DNA of 64,000 bases from Cenococcum geophilum 1.58 (Eukaryota; Ascomycota; Dothideomycetes; Gloniales; Gloniaceae), in the NCBI GenBank assembly GCA_001692895.1, contig KV748184.1, positions 3,162,001-3,226,000 on the forward strand. The letters run 5' to 3'. Positions 9,990 through 20,788 of this stretch are shown here, in pieces (within the stretch, counting starts at the first letter, position 1; every line of letters starts with the position of its first letter). The position numbers were made by a program, and so were the translations under genes. Below the pieces are notes generated by a model, which worked only from the letters and a program-made list of their open reading frames with translations, made no database searches and was not told the DNA's origin.

Positions 9990-12900
9990 ATATTGAGTTT
10001 CGCCGGAAGAGGCTCAATCCTTAGCCAGATGGGTACCTGCAGTGCAGGATTCGCTCCTAATATTGCCGGCATGTCGGCAGACGTATGAATACTCGATTCT
10101 TGCTGGCCGAGCAAGTCTCTTGCCATTGTACATATGCGGGTCTCGCACCACGATCTTTGGGTAATATCTTTAACGAATGGTTATTCAGGACGCGATGAAA
10201 CTATCATGCATGGTATTAACTTTTATCACAATCTTGCCCGTATGATCTTGACTTGTGATTTGAAAATGCACTGCGCCGACTCCCACAGAAACTATCGCAC
10301 ATTGGTACGTCCACACGAAGATGAGATTGGTAAACCACTGCTGATGCTGACTACTTTGCAAAGTCAGAATGTCAGCAACTGGTGAGGAATAGCATGCGAT
10401 TGGATGATTGCGGCTTAAACCTAATACCCAGTGGATCGGCAAATGAGAAGATGCGCAGTCGTCATGGCCTATGTAATGAGAAGGTTGTGGGGTCCTGCCT
10501 GGTTATCGCGGATGGGGGGCAGAGTGCGAAAGATCATCGGCGTGGTACGGCAAGAAGTGAGCTCATAAATGAGGCTCAATAGCCTTGATTAGAAAATAAT
10601 TTCCTTTCTTGGGGGTTACCACAGACATAATGTTCCTCTTTTGGGGGTTACCAAGGACGTGATTTTGCTTATTGTGGGAAGCTTATTTCACCGCCGGCTT
10701 TGTTTTCCCGGCTTTGTTCCTCCGGCTCGGGCCAAGAAACCCCTACGCCGGAACGGCTCAAGACATGTCCATCATGGCGTGAGCTGCAAGCAACGTCCCC
10801 GCTTCTGCAAGCTCCAATGGCACGACTACGCGAGCTACGAACGGGCCACTGCGAACGTGCGTTCCGGGAGCCACATGGCGCCCACAATTCCCGGATACGC
10901 TCTCCCACGGCGACGGCGCGGCCCTAGCCTTGCTCCCGCATTTGTAGCACTAACGCATGTTTCGCAGACTTTCCTAAAACGTCCAAGCGTATGGTTAAGC
11001 TGCCGTCCAGCGAGCTTGGAGTCAAACGCGGGGGCACCCAGCACAAACAGCATCCTAGGCGATTCGGCAATGTTAAGCGAAAGGGTGTGAGGTTGGGCCT
11101 CGGAGCGGCAGCAGGAGCAATCAATTGGGTGCAGTTGTCGACGTCCCTAGCCACAAGGGACTACGGCAAGGTAAAATCAAGAGCAAGTTGGGGATGCTAG
11201 TTGTCGGTTAGACCAGAACCTTGACACGCAGGGGAGCGGGTGGTGTGGGGAAAACGACTGCAGACGATTATTGGTGTGGTAGACTGTTAGTATGGGTGAT
11301 TGGCGTTCAGTTCCACGCAAGTGACAGGTCTTGGCAGTGATAGGATCCCATGCGCAGAGTAATGCGGCGTTCTGACAAAGGGACTGTAGCTCAAAGTAGA
11401 TTTGACTGCATTTTGATATAATGCTCTTGTGCCGCTGCTGAGATTTGCTAGGGTAACAGAAAGTGGAGTTCGGCACAACGTGAAGAACGCGATCGGGAGA
11501 TTTATACCTTCCAAATCCATATAAAACTGCCGATGTTCTGCATGAGGTGCTTTGCCTTTCGATCTTCCCATGGTTCGGCCTGCGCAAGCTACGGACGGGA
11601 ACCCGAACGCTTTCAGCAAGCTCAGGGTCACAGTGCCACACCATCTTGTCCCAAAAATCTTTTGGCCCCGGCCTCTCGCATAAGTCTTCTCCATTTGCAA
11701 TAGGAGCATGGTGGTTTGACTGGCCATTGATTAGGTTCGAAGCCACCATCCAAGGACCCGGCTAAATCCCTCATCACATCAACCTCCCTCGGCTCTCTTG
11801 TCTCATGAATGGGTCTTTGTCCGCTAAGCGCGCTAACCGATTACCACAACTTCTGGTCGTCATTAGTGGAGTAGCGGTGTTGTTGCTTTGTGTCCACGGC
11901 CCCTATTTGTCGCTCTAGGCCCAATAGATTGGGTGCATTTTATAACGTATGCTTAAAAATGCATGGCGGTCTTGCTTTTGTTTCTCAGCTGCCGCAGGAA
12001 ACAAAACAATGCAAATCCAAAGAATTTTCAGCCGAGAATGACAAAGCTCTTAGTATGGTGCCTTATCTTAAGCATAGCCAGCCTGCATGTCACAGTGTTT
12101 GCATGGACTTTGCGACAAGCTGATGAGGTTGATATGACACGGTTGGCGATCTATTTACTTTAAGCTCTGGAGTAATCAGAGGAAGCGCCAAATTAACTTC
12201 CACGAGATATTACGCGCCAGGCCTCTTAAGTGGCTTCCATGCAAGAATTCATGCAAGCGTAGCGCCGTCGTCTCTACGGGCTTTGGCGCTGGGGATGCTG
12301 GAGCCCGGAGCTATAGCAGGAAGAGAGAGCGTCTAACAGTGAGTCCGTTGATGGTGGTGTGCCTGTGCACAGCCATCTTGTCCTTGTTCAGGTGCTCCAC
12401 CGAATATCAGATTAGCAAATCCTAACGGTGCAACTCTGAAATGGGTCTAGACTGGGACGAGCTCTATCGGTGAAGGGTTTTAAGCGTCGCAGGCTTGAAT
12501 TGCGCACATGCTCTAGGGCGCCCCACGAGGGATAAGGAGGCGGAGCAATGCCCTATGAGGACCAAAGTATTGTTTTTTTTTGCGAACCTTCCGAAATGAC
12601 TGCGGCTTTGCTCCCATAGCCAGGCCTGGCGTAATCTAGGGGTAATATGGGCGTAATATGGGCATGATCGACGGCTGGCAGGTCGTGTTATCCACCGTGT
12701 TCGTTGTCTTGTTGTCGTGCTTATATGGCGGGTGGTCCGTCAGAGGCCGGGCTATGCTCTGGTGTATATCGCTATTTCAAGTGCGCCTTGCTACTTTTCC
12801 TCTTTACCCAGTGTATTGTACTAGACTATACTTTTGCAGTCTCAGGCAGCGATTTAGGCCGTTCTTAAGGCTTTCGAAACAAATCAGACAGTAATATGTA

Positions 12901-14114
12901 AAGGGAAATCAGCCGGCGCTAGAACTAGCGGTACCATTCTCCCCTTTTGCAAGGTCTCCCTTCAGAGACTGTGTAACTTACACTGCCAGTTGACCTTAAA
13001 CCATCAAATAATCGCCGCGGATGAGCAACTAGTCCGAGCAACATTAAAGTTCGGAATACCTGCGTGGTGGCTCAGCGAGGCCAGAGTAGGCTGGACCCAG
13101 ATACGGCGATTTATCATAACTGCTCCGCTATCGCCATGTTACCTTAGTTTTGCAGTAGAACCAGTAGCAACACTTCAATCATTAACACCGGTCACGATGT
13201 CCTGGATATCCTTGCTGTCTCGTCGAGCCAAAGACCAATGCGCGCAACCATCAAAGTTCTTCTGTTGCGCACCTTCTGGATGATGAGTCGGCTCGACACG
13301 CTTTGCCTAATACGGCACTGGCCATTGTGCGCTGCCACCGGCGATATCTACCCAGCTTCAGCATTCCTCTGCCGGCGCTTTTCCCATGAATACTTTCGCG
13401 GCAGTCTGAAACAAGTAAGCTGCTGATATTTCCCGGGAAGCCGAAAGCCAGGGAATTTTCTAGACCTGGGTGGGTTGGCGAAAGTAAGGCTACTGGAGCT
13501 CTCCATTTGTATGAGGTACATGGGTAGAACCTGGCTAAGGCTTTCGCACAAGCCGCCCTCCAGCCTCGCTGTAATATCACCTCCTGACCCTAGTCTTATA
13601 CTCGTTCCAAGTTTTCCCCTCTCCAAGACCTTATGTACTGTGTGCACTGACGAGAATCTCGGTTTGTACGAGGATCAAAGCCCACAGTAAGTTCTCCTGG
13701 CCTATATCCATCCGGATTAAGGCGCCAGTTGTGGTATTCACTCCTTAGGTCTGAGAAGCTTTGACAGAAAGAACGTCTAGATCCCATCGCAGGTAAACGA
13801 AAGGCTGAAGCAGGCCATCAAGTACACAACTGACGGGTGTACCCAGATCTTGCGGTTCTCTTCCCCTTGTCAGCGTAAATCCAGGGATCGACCGGAGCGA
13901 AGACAGCCATCCTCAGAAACTGTAAACCGAGCCGGAGGTCGAAGTTTCTATCGTGCGTACCGTTGCTGGGACTGCTGGAACGATTCTGCCAACCCAACTC
14001 AGGTATATAGCGAATTTCGGATACCTTCACCCCCAAAACCTTGGCTCAAGCCCACCGCATTGCTCTTTACCCTCCTCCAAAAAGTAAATAGACCTCCATA
14101 AACTGGCAGACAAC
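9990..14114. other. 4.1-kb gene-poor stretch between two related zinc-finger genes
   Basis: Open frames up to 190 codons exist on both strands (for example 11749-11177 minus and 10641-11090 plus), but none shows domain features, composition bias or a convincing intron pattern. Small direct repeats of GGGGGTTACCA occur at 10608 and 10642. Confidence 0.4.
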
Positions 14115-15153
14115 ATGTTCACTCGTCGAGCTAACGGGTTTGCTCACGCTGATGAGCGACACAGAACCTCCTACCCCACCAACATACCGTCATTAAGTGC
14201 ACAATCTCCAGTGGAGCAGTTAGGCAGTGCAGTACAGATCAGGATGTACAGCCTTCCAAACGGATACCGTGGTTCACCCGGACAGGCCTACCAGTGCCTC
14301 ATTGAATCCCCAACACATCAGAGGTATACAATACAGCAAGATTACCCGGGTGGGTGCAATGGCCAGTCATATGGGCAGGCCGGTGGGCCGAATGAGGGGC
14401 ATCGGCCTGTCCGCAGAGAATTTCCAGAATATCAGGACAAAAGCCACACTCCCCTGGGAAATAAGAGGCCTTTCTCGCCTCTTGCTGGGGGTTATACGAT
14501 GGAGACGTTGACCGTTTCCAGTCCGCACTATTGTAATCCTCTCAATGCGGTATTAGATAACGCTAGTCACCATGTCCTAGCTCTTCAGTTTTCTAACAGC
14601 GGAGGGGTTTCGGCTCAACTCAGACAGCCACCATACGAGGGTCAACCTGCAGATAGAGCGGTTCCCAATAATGTTCAAGACACGTATGACTTCTCGTCGC
14701 CACTGAGTTCGCCTGGCCGGAATCCTGGACTCAAAAGCCTTGAGATACCTAACCGGCAGTAAGTGATTCCTACCAATTAAAAGTTAGCATAGCTCATGAC
14801 TTAATATACTTACAAGGCATCTCAGTGCGAGCACTCCATCATCTTCTCCGCCAACACAGGATGCACGGCAGTCTCCCGCAATACGCAATAGTACATCCCC
14901 GTCTCAAGCCCCTGAGCGCTGCCCCCGCTGTAACCAAGAGTTCACAGGGAGCTCCAGAAAAGGCAACATGTCCCGACACATAAGAACTAAACATGGAGCC
15001 CCGGGTAGTCGTGCTCGAGAGTACCCTTGCCAAGGATGTGAAAAGACGTTTAGGAGGAGCGACGCGAAGCTGAATCACGAGCGGAAAGAACACCCTGAGT
15101 TAAGTCGCCGTTCCGCAGTTTCTCGAAAGCCGTTGGATCGGGCTACGACCTAA
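14115..15153 (+). CDS. C2H2 zinc-finger protein, putative transcription factor (second of two related genes)
   Basis: Exon 1 is 14115..14758 and exon 2 is 14817..15153, with donor GTAAGT at 14759 and acceptor ACAAG ending at 14816. An acceptor 9 nt further on (CTCAG, 14825) is also in frame. The product is 326 residues. The N-terminal 250 residues are low-complexity (Pro, Ser, Gln, Gly). The C-terminus carries two C2H2 units: CPRCNQEFTGSSRKGN with H-x4-H at RHIRTKH, then CQGCEKTFRRSDAKLNH ending H-x4-H. The pattern (F-T-G, G-N, R-H-x-R-x-K-H, R-R-x-D-A-K) is shared with the gene at 8.6 kb, so the two are probably paralogues or members of one expanded family. Likely nuclear DNA-binding protein; function unknown. 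Confidence 0.75.
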
Positions 15154-16744
15154 GGCCTAGATATGTCCACTCCGCAGGAGTGACTATGGAGTTAGATATA
15201 TCCGGTGAATTACTCGTTTTGTAATATTCCCCAGCGGTGCTGCTCATCAGAACATATTCCCTTTTATTGGAGTAACGGTTCCTACTGTTTTCGGGGGATT
15301 TTTACGGCAGGTGCGGTCATGGTAGCTTATAGGATGGCCTACGGCTTTTCAACCCCTCCAGCTCGTTCGTTACTCAGCGTTGAGTGGCTTAGGCGTTTGA
15401 GGGTATTGCGTGAGGAGCTGCGAGGCTACGGGGAGGGGATTTGCCGACGGAGTCCACGAGTATGCCAGTGGGGGCTTGGTACTGGTATTTCGAGAGATGT
15501 TAGTATCGTCATTTGTTCAAGGAGGCGGATAAGTGTTTCTTTGGGTTGGGGAAAGGGGTGAAAGCTGTGGAAGCGCGGGCTCCGTGGAAGTGCCCAACTA
15601 CTTTGACCAAGCGATTTTTCATTTCTCAACATCATCTCTCAACAGCTTTACGGCGGCGTCCATCTGAACACCTTCATTCTGGATTTCTTCTGTCACGATA
15701 TGACGTTGAAGAGGCGCCAATATGATTGAATCCATCAATTTAGTCTTTGTTCCAAGAAATTGCGGCACAGGGCACGGGGTGATCATTCGGAAGAGAACTT
15801 ACGTTATCCTGATTCCCAACCACAATAACCACATTACATCTACCTAAGGAAGGCCCTTGGATTGCCATCCTTCGATCAACTGCGTGTGCTGGTGAAGTTC
15901 ATTAATAGAGGCTAGAGGGACATTTCTATAGACGTGGGAGGCAAATGTTCAGCAAAAGGGGTACTTTGTACAACGCCGCACCAACGAACGCCACGACCCT
16001 GTGTGGACGAAATATTCCAAATACATGAAATCCTACACCGCTTGACTCATGCTGTTTAAGTTTTTCTACTGTTCAAAATATGCCATCCACCTTGCCGTAT
16101 TGTTGCATGGGGCGTAGCGTCTGACTCGACTACGCTCCCTGAATCGCTAAGTTCTCGTACCTGCGAGACCACTTTCCGAATTTTAGACTCCCAGTAGTCT
16201 GATAAAAATTTGCGCCAATGATTACTGATTTCTTATTAAATTCTTACCGCTCTTATGCTGTCGTTCCGTGAGGTCCCGATTTTCATGGCTACAAGCAAAG
16301 ACTCCTATACCATTTCCTATATCCCTCAAGCTCTTAATATATTATTCCCTCTTGTGCCGGGCAAAGATTCAAATAGCCTTGAGAATCGATTATTATTTTT
16401 TTGGTTGGCATAGTATGTAAAACAAATTATATCCTTCCCTATAATACGATGCTCGTTCTTTGTAACACGAGTTTTTTCTTTTTGCCCCTCCTGTGTTGAC
16501 ACGCGTTGACACGCGTTGACAAGGCGGCCTAACAGTATAGTATCTATATATACACCTAGGAAGCATCCTATCCTCCGTCGAGATAGCTCAGCTAGCTTAA
16601 CTGCCTAACTTATGATTACTCTAGGCTCGCTCGATTATAAAAATGCCACGCACTCCTAGGCTTTGGTAGCATGGCCGAGATCCATACGTCACCGCTATCG
16701 TATTCGTCCTGTAGCTGCCGCTTGAATATATCCTACAGCCCTCT
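15154..16744. other. Intergenic, partly AT-rich, no supported gene
   Basis: No family-like frame is found. 16.2-16.5 kb is AT-rich with long T runs and could be an old repeat relic. At 16493-16520 there is a short tandem of GTTGACACGC (period 10, just under three copies). Confidence 0.4.
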
Positions 16745-18093
16745 CTACCTCATTCCTCTAGGTCTTGGTCGATTCAGCGGGCCATCGATTTGCTGCTTAC
16801 CAATCTTCATGCCAGCGCTGAAGCCATAACCGCCACCACCGCCACCACTACCGCCACCACCACCGCCACCCAAGGCGTATGCATTGAAGCTATGCAGAGG
16901 TTGTCTCGTCATAGGCGTGTTTTGGAATTGCAAGCCCGTGTCAGCGCTCAAAAACGTGTTTCCACGGGTATTGCTCTGAGCAAAAACTGGGAGACGACTG
17001 CGGTGCTGGGGAGGGGTTCTGGAGACTGGAGCGCTTTCTATCGGCTAGTCATTACGAATCCTTTTCAAATCGGATCTCGTGGAATGAGGGCGACTTACGC
17101 GCGGTCCAGTTACGTGTATTCTGCGCTTGACTATTCCAAGAACTTCCCAGCCCAATATTACGCGTCTTGTGCACTTGTCCTTCATTGCCCCCGGAGCTAC
17201 CACTTCCCTGTCGATCATGGCGCCTTCCGCCCGGATAATCAGCATTAAACTGGTTGAAGTGTTGAAGACCTCTATGAGTCCCTGGGATTCTATCGACAAG
17301 GCGATCGCGAGATGCTGTATGGATGGTATTCTCGGCTTCGTCTGTGGCTGCTGTAGCGACTTGAGATGCCATGACTTGGGCTTTGAGGGACTGGTAAAGT
17401 TTCTGGGTCTGCTGTTGAGTCTTGCTTTTCTCACGAAAGGCATCCACGAGTTCGCGATTTTTCTGTCCGAGGTTACTTTGTTCGGCTTGCGTTGCTGTTT
17501 GCAATGTCTGCTCAGTGTTGATGGTCTTGACGGAAAAGTGAGTTCTACTGACCCTGGAGCTTGTCTTGGAGACCCTGGATCTCGGAATTGGCTTCGAGGA
17601 TAAGCTTGTCCATCTGCTGGCTCATATGTGAGTATCTCTCCGTGAGGCTCTTCGCTAAGAACTCTTGGTAGACGCTGCGACGTGTCAGCCTGGCAAGGGA
17701 AAATATTTAAGAGGCATCCACATCTCCTGCGAAGTCTGGTAGCTGTAGAAGGCGAGGCCTCTAGTAGCGCACTCCATGATGATGCCCGGACTCAGTCCAC
17801 TGAGGACACTCGTCTTGTAGTCCTCGGTAGGGTTGAGCTGAGTGACGACAACGTCATCTGGGTTGCTTAGCTGAGTAGAGCAGGCTGGGCATATCCTCGT
17901 GAGGCCAGCGGAACTTGAAAGCCCAAGACTATCTGAACAATTGATACAAAAGACATGACTACGAAAGGCATTAGCTTTACGAAGGACTACGTGAGTAAGA
18001 TGCTGAGGATGCTGACCTGCAAGTGGTGACGACGGCTCGATCATTGAGATGTGCACGACATTTCAACGAGTTGCACCTGAGCGTATAATCCAT
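16745..18093 (-). CDS. HEI10: HEI10-type RING E3 ligase (CCNB1IP1 family), meiotic crossover factor
   Basis: Five exons: 18093..18017, 17958..17722, 17674..17553, 17494..17099 and 17037..16745, with introns of 58, 47, 58 and 61 nt. All phases agree, giving 374 residues. The N-terminal C3HC4 RING starts MDYTLRCNSLKCRA, with zinc ligands C7, C12, C25, H27, C30, C33, C49 and C52. A coiled-coil region follows (about 105-185), with ERYSHMSQQMDKLILEANSE and KNRELVDAFREKS. The C-terminal tail is disordered, with a Gly tract (about 14 residues encoded by ccaccg-type repeats near 16828-16875) and a basic end RPRPRGMR. In Sordaria, plants and mammals HEI10 marks maturing crossover sites on the synaptonemal complex as a SUMO/ubiquitin ligase. 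Its presence argues for a meiotic programme. The intron structure is my inference and should be confirmed with RNA. Confidence 0.92.
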
Positions 18094-18680
18094 TGAATAT
18101 TACACAAAAGAATATAGCGGGAGGAGTATGCCGTTCCGTGTTACCAGAAAATAAACATGGAGCAAGTTTTCATAACCGCACAAAATTCAGAAACAACAAG
18201 TTAGCGCTTTTTCATAAAAAGAACCTGCGTTTCAACGCCAATATAAATCCCATGCTATTTCGCACTTCAAATGGATTCTCACATAAATATCCCTTGAACG
18301 CCCACCACCATGACTATAGCTTTTAGACACCACCTGTTCACATCCCTGATATGGACAGCATCTTCTTCGTATCTCCTGGGTTTCTTCCCTACCTTTTGAG
18401 GATACCAGTTAGCATTATATCTTTCTTAAGATTTTAACGTTTTGGGCAGCCATGCCTTGATTTACTTCTACCTTCCCATGATAGAGAGTGTAGGCGGCTA
18501 CGACATACAGCAAAGAGTCGTGTTGCCTCTGCTATTGCTTCCGAAATGAGCGCGCTCATTATGCCGGCAGTTGTAGCGCTTTTAACCACCAACCATGTAT
18601 CAAGAGGCTTAAATCTTGTGCATGAAACTTTTTCTCACGCCCGATATCGGCAGCTTGAGATCTCCTCCACCAGCCACACA
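18094..18680. other. Intergenic, JmjC gene 3' end to HEI10 start
   Basis: A 587-bp stretch upstream of HEI10 and downstream of the JmjC gene on the same strand. No further gene or recognised site is seen. Confidence 0.5.
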
Positions 18681-19653
18681 TCATCGAAACCACCAATTAG
18701 CCTGCACAGACCGTCACACGTCAGTATGTCTTCAGAAAAATTTTCCATTCACTCCATCTGCTCACCGATCCCGTAATCCCTTCCCCAACCCCTTTAACAC
18801 TATGCCACCATCCCGTTGGTATGAACAGTCCGTCCCCACTCACCAACCTCGCCTCCCACCCCACCTCCCCACCCGTATCTCCCCACACAGCCTCTTCTAG
18901 CCTCCTCATCTCCTCCCCCACCATCATTTCCTCACCTCTCATGTTCGCGTGCCCACTCCGCGCTCTCACGTGCTCGTAGACCGCTCGCCCAACATGTGGC
19001 TCCATCAATCTAACGACCTTCTTCCCCGCTAACTGCACGAAGAGGTTTGGGTTCGGGTCTCGGTGCAGCGGCGTGCGGGTTGGTGGACGGCCAAGCCAGA
19101 GGCTGGTGTCATAGATATCCCCTTTCCCAGCTTTGAGGACGAGCTCGGGGGTCGGTAGGTCAGATTGTAGAGGTTGTGGGAGGGAGTTGAGGGGGCATTG
19201 AGCAAGGTAGAGGCGTGTAGTAGGCGTATTGGGTTGAGAAACGAAGGAGAAAAATAGAGAGAGTGGTGCGTGGATGCGTTCAAATTCTTCGGCTGCTGGG
19301 TGACTTTGCTGCGGAGAGGAAGCGGAGAATGACGAGCGCGTTATTTCGAGGGGAACGATGGTCGGAGCATAGGTTTCGAGGTAGGTGATGTTAAGGTCTT
19401 GCGAGTCGCGACTATTGGGATTCGATTGGAACCAATTCGAGATGGCGGGGATGGAGCGAAAATGGTTGCGGAGGAGGACGGGGGTCCCAGTGGTGAAATA
19501 GTCAGTGCGGAAGGCTTCGATTGTGAAGGATTGAAGAGACTTGGCAGGCTTGAACCGAGAAATGGTTGTATAGCTTCGTCGGAGAATGCGAGAAGCCTGC
19601 GAATTCATATTGGTAGCCATTGATGGCAAATCAAGCAACAGAAGCTCCATCAT
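18681..19653 (-). CDS. JmjC/cupin-type Fe(II)/2-oxoglutarate oxygenase-like protein
   Basis: Exon 1 is 19653..18766 and a 21-nt terminal exon is 18701..18681. The intron has donor GTGAGC, branch CTGAC and acceptor GTGCAG, and the product is 302 residues. The last exon encodes ANWWFR, which restores the family's usual C-terminal NWWF-type ending; unspliced, the frame would end in an unrelated tail. The JmjC fold is shown by TPLHRDPNPNLFVQLAGKK (metal ligands H197 and D199) and FIPTGWWHSV (distal ligand H284). The N-terminal 45 residues are basic with SRILRRSYTT, possibly a mitochondrial presequence. Starts at 19653 or 19620 (MATNMNSQASR) are both plausible. The family includes FIH-like protein hydroxylases and histone demethylases; the substrate cannot be told from sequence. 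It is divergent from PFD5, which begins about 130 bp away. Confidence 0.85.
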
Positions 19654-19782
19654 CAGTTGGTGAAGGTCAAAGCTGCCTGGGCGGAGTTACGAACCGCTTC
19701 AGTGTAAACGCGGAAGCACATGACGAACATCCCACATCTAACTTTACGTCCCATCTCGCAATAACCTCGATTATTCACCACG

Positions 19783-20352
19783 ATGGCCTCTACCCAAGGG
19801 CAGCAGAGTATATGTTCTCTCCCTACATCTTATTGCTTCCGCTAACCCGCTCACAGTCGAGCTTACGAGCCTGACTGCCCAACAGCTCACCCAACTCAAA
19901 AAACAGCTCGACACTGAGCTAGAGCACCTGACTACTTCTTTCCAGTCCCTACGCACAGCTCAATCTAAATTTCGTGACTGTCTGAAATCCATATCTACAG
20001 GCTTGAACGCAAAAACCGCTGGTAATATTCCCTGCAACTGATTTACCAGTCCTGACTGCAGCCCCACTAACATTTGATTAATCCAGATAAACCCCTCCTC
20101 GTTCCCCTAACATCTTCTCTCTACGTCCCAGGGACTCTCGCTAGCAGTACTCATGTCCTCGTAGATATTGGTACAGGCTTTTTTATCGAGAAAAGCACCG
20201 CAGATGCGTCTGACTTTTATAATCGCAAAATCGGCAATTTAGGGGAAAGTCTGAAGGACCTAGAGCAGATAGTGCAAGGCAAGGCATCTAATCTACGGGT
20301 AGTGGAGGATGTGTTAAGGCAAAAAGTCGTAGGAGTCTCTCAAGAGGGTTGA
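19783..20352 (+). CDS. PFD5: Prefoldin subunit 5 (alpha-class)
   Basis: Subunit of the hexameric prefoldin chaperone, which hands nascent actin and tubulin to the TRiC/CCT chaperonin in the cytosol. Exons are 19783..19807, 19857..20021 and 20087..20352. The introns of 49 and 65 nt have GCTAAC and CACTAAC branch sites, and all phases agree, giving 151 residues. The N-terminal helix contains LTAQQLTQLKKQLDTELEHL. The central beta hairpin contains LVPLTSSLYVPGTL and VDIGTGFFIEKS. The C-terminal coiled coil contains RKIGNLGESLKDLEQIVQGK. Length and layout match PFD5/Gim5. The first exon is only 25 nt. It shares a short divergent promoter with the JmjC gene. Confidence 0.93.
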
Positions 20353-20788
20353 ATGAGAAGATACGTTTATATACGGAGACACCTGTCAAAAATTCTTAGA
20401 ACTCTTCATTCGGCGTAATTAAGGCAGGTTAACCCCCTAAATAGACTGTAACTGCCTATAAGGCACAAAAGCGCTTAAGGCACCCTTAAGCCGATTTTAG
20501 AGAATCTAGAGTTCAGCTGCAAGGATGGTTTTGAGAATCGTGCTGAGCACAGGAGCGCAGAATTTTAATAGCTTCATCCGTGTATCCAATGCCAAAGTTA
20601 TGGGCAAGAGGACTCTGTAGTTTTAGCAGAGAAAAGCCTTGTGGAATTCCTATCTATAACACGAAACTCTGCAATTCCAAGCAGGGAAATGCATCGTGAA
20701 TATCCCACTTATCCATAACTAGAAAAGTGCATCCGTCAATAGCTTGGCGCCCCAACAGACCACCTGGCAGACAAGCAGATGACAGGAG
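20353..20788. other. Convergent intergenic region
   Basis: A 436-bp stretch between the ends of PFD5 and the minus-strand unknown gene. No gene or clear structure is seen. Confidence 0.5.

Noticed and set aside
10641-11090. 149-codon plus-strand frame
   Set aside because: No start context, domain, or intron pattern; composition looks random.
11177-11749. 190-codon minus-strand frame overlapping another of 146 codons
   Set aside because: Two overlapping frames on the same strand, neither with recognisable features.
16575-16660. tRNA-like run (GATAGCTCAGCTAG)
   Set aside because: No acceptor stem, anticodon arm or T-loop can be paired around it.
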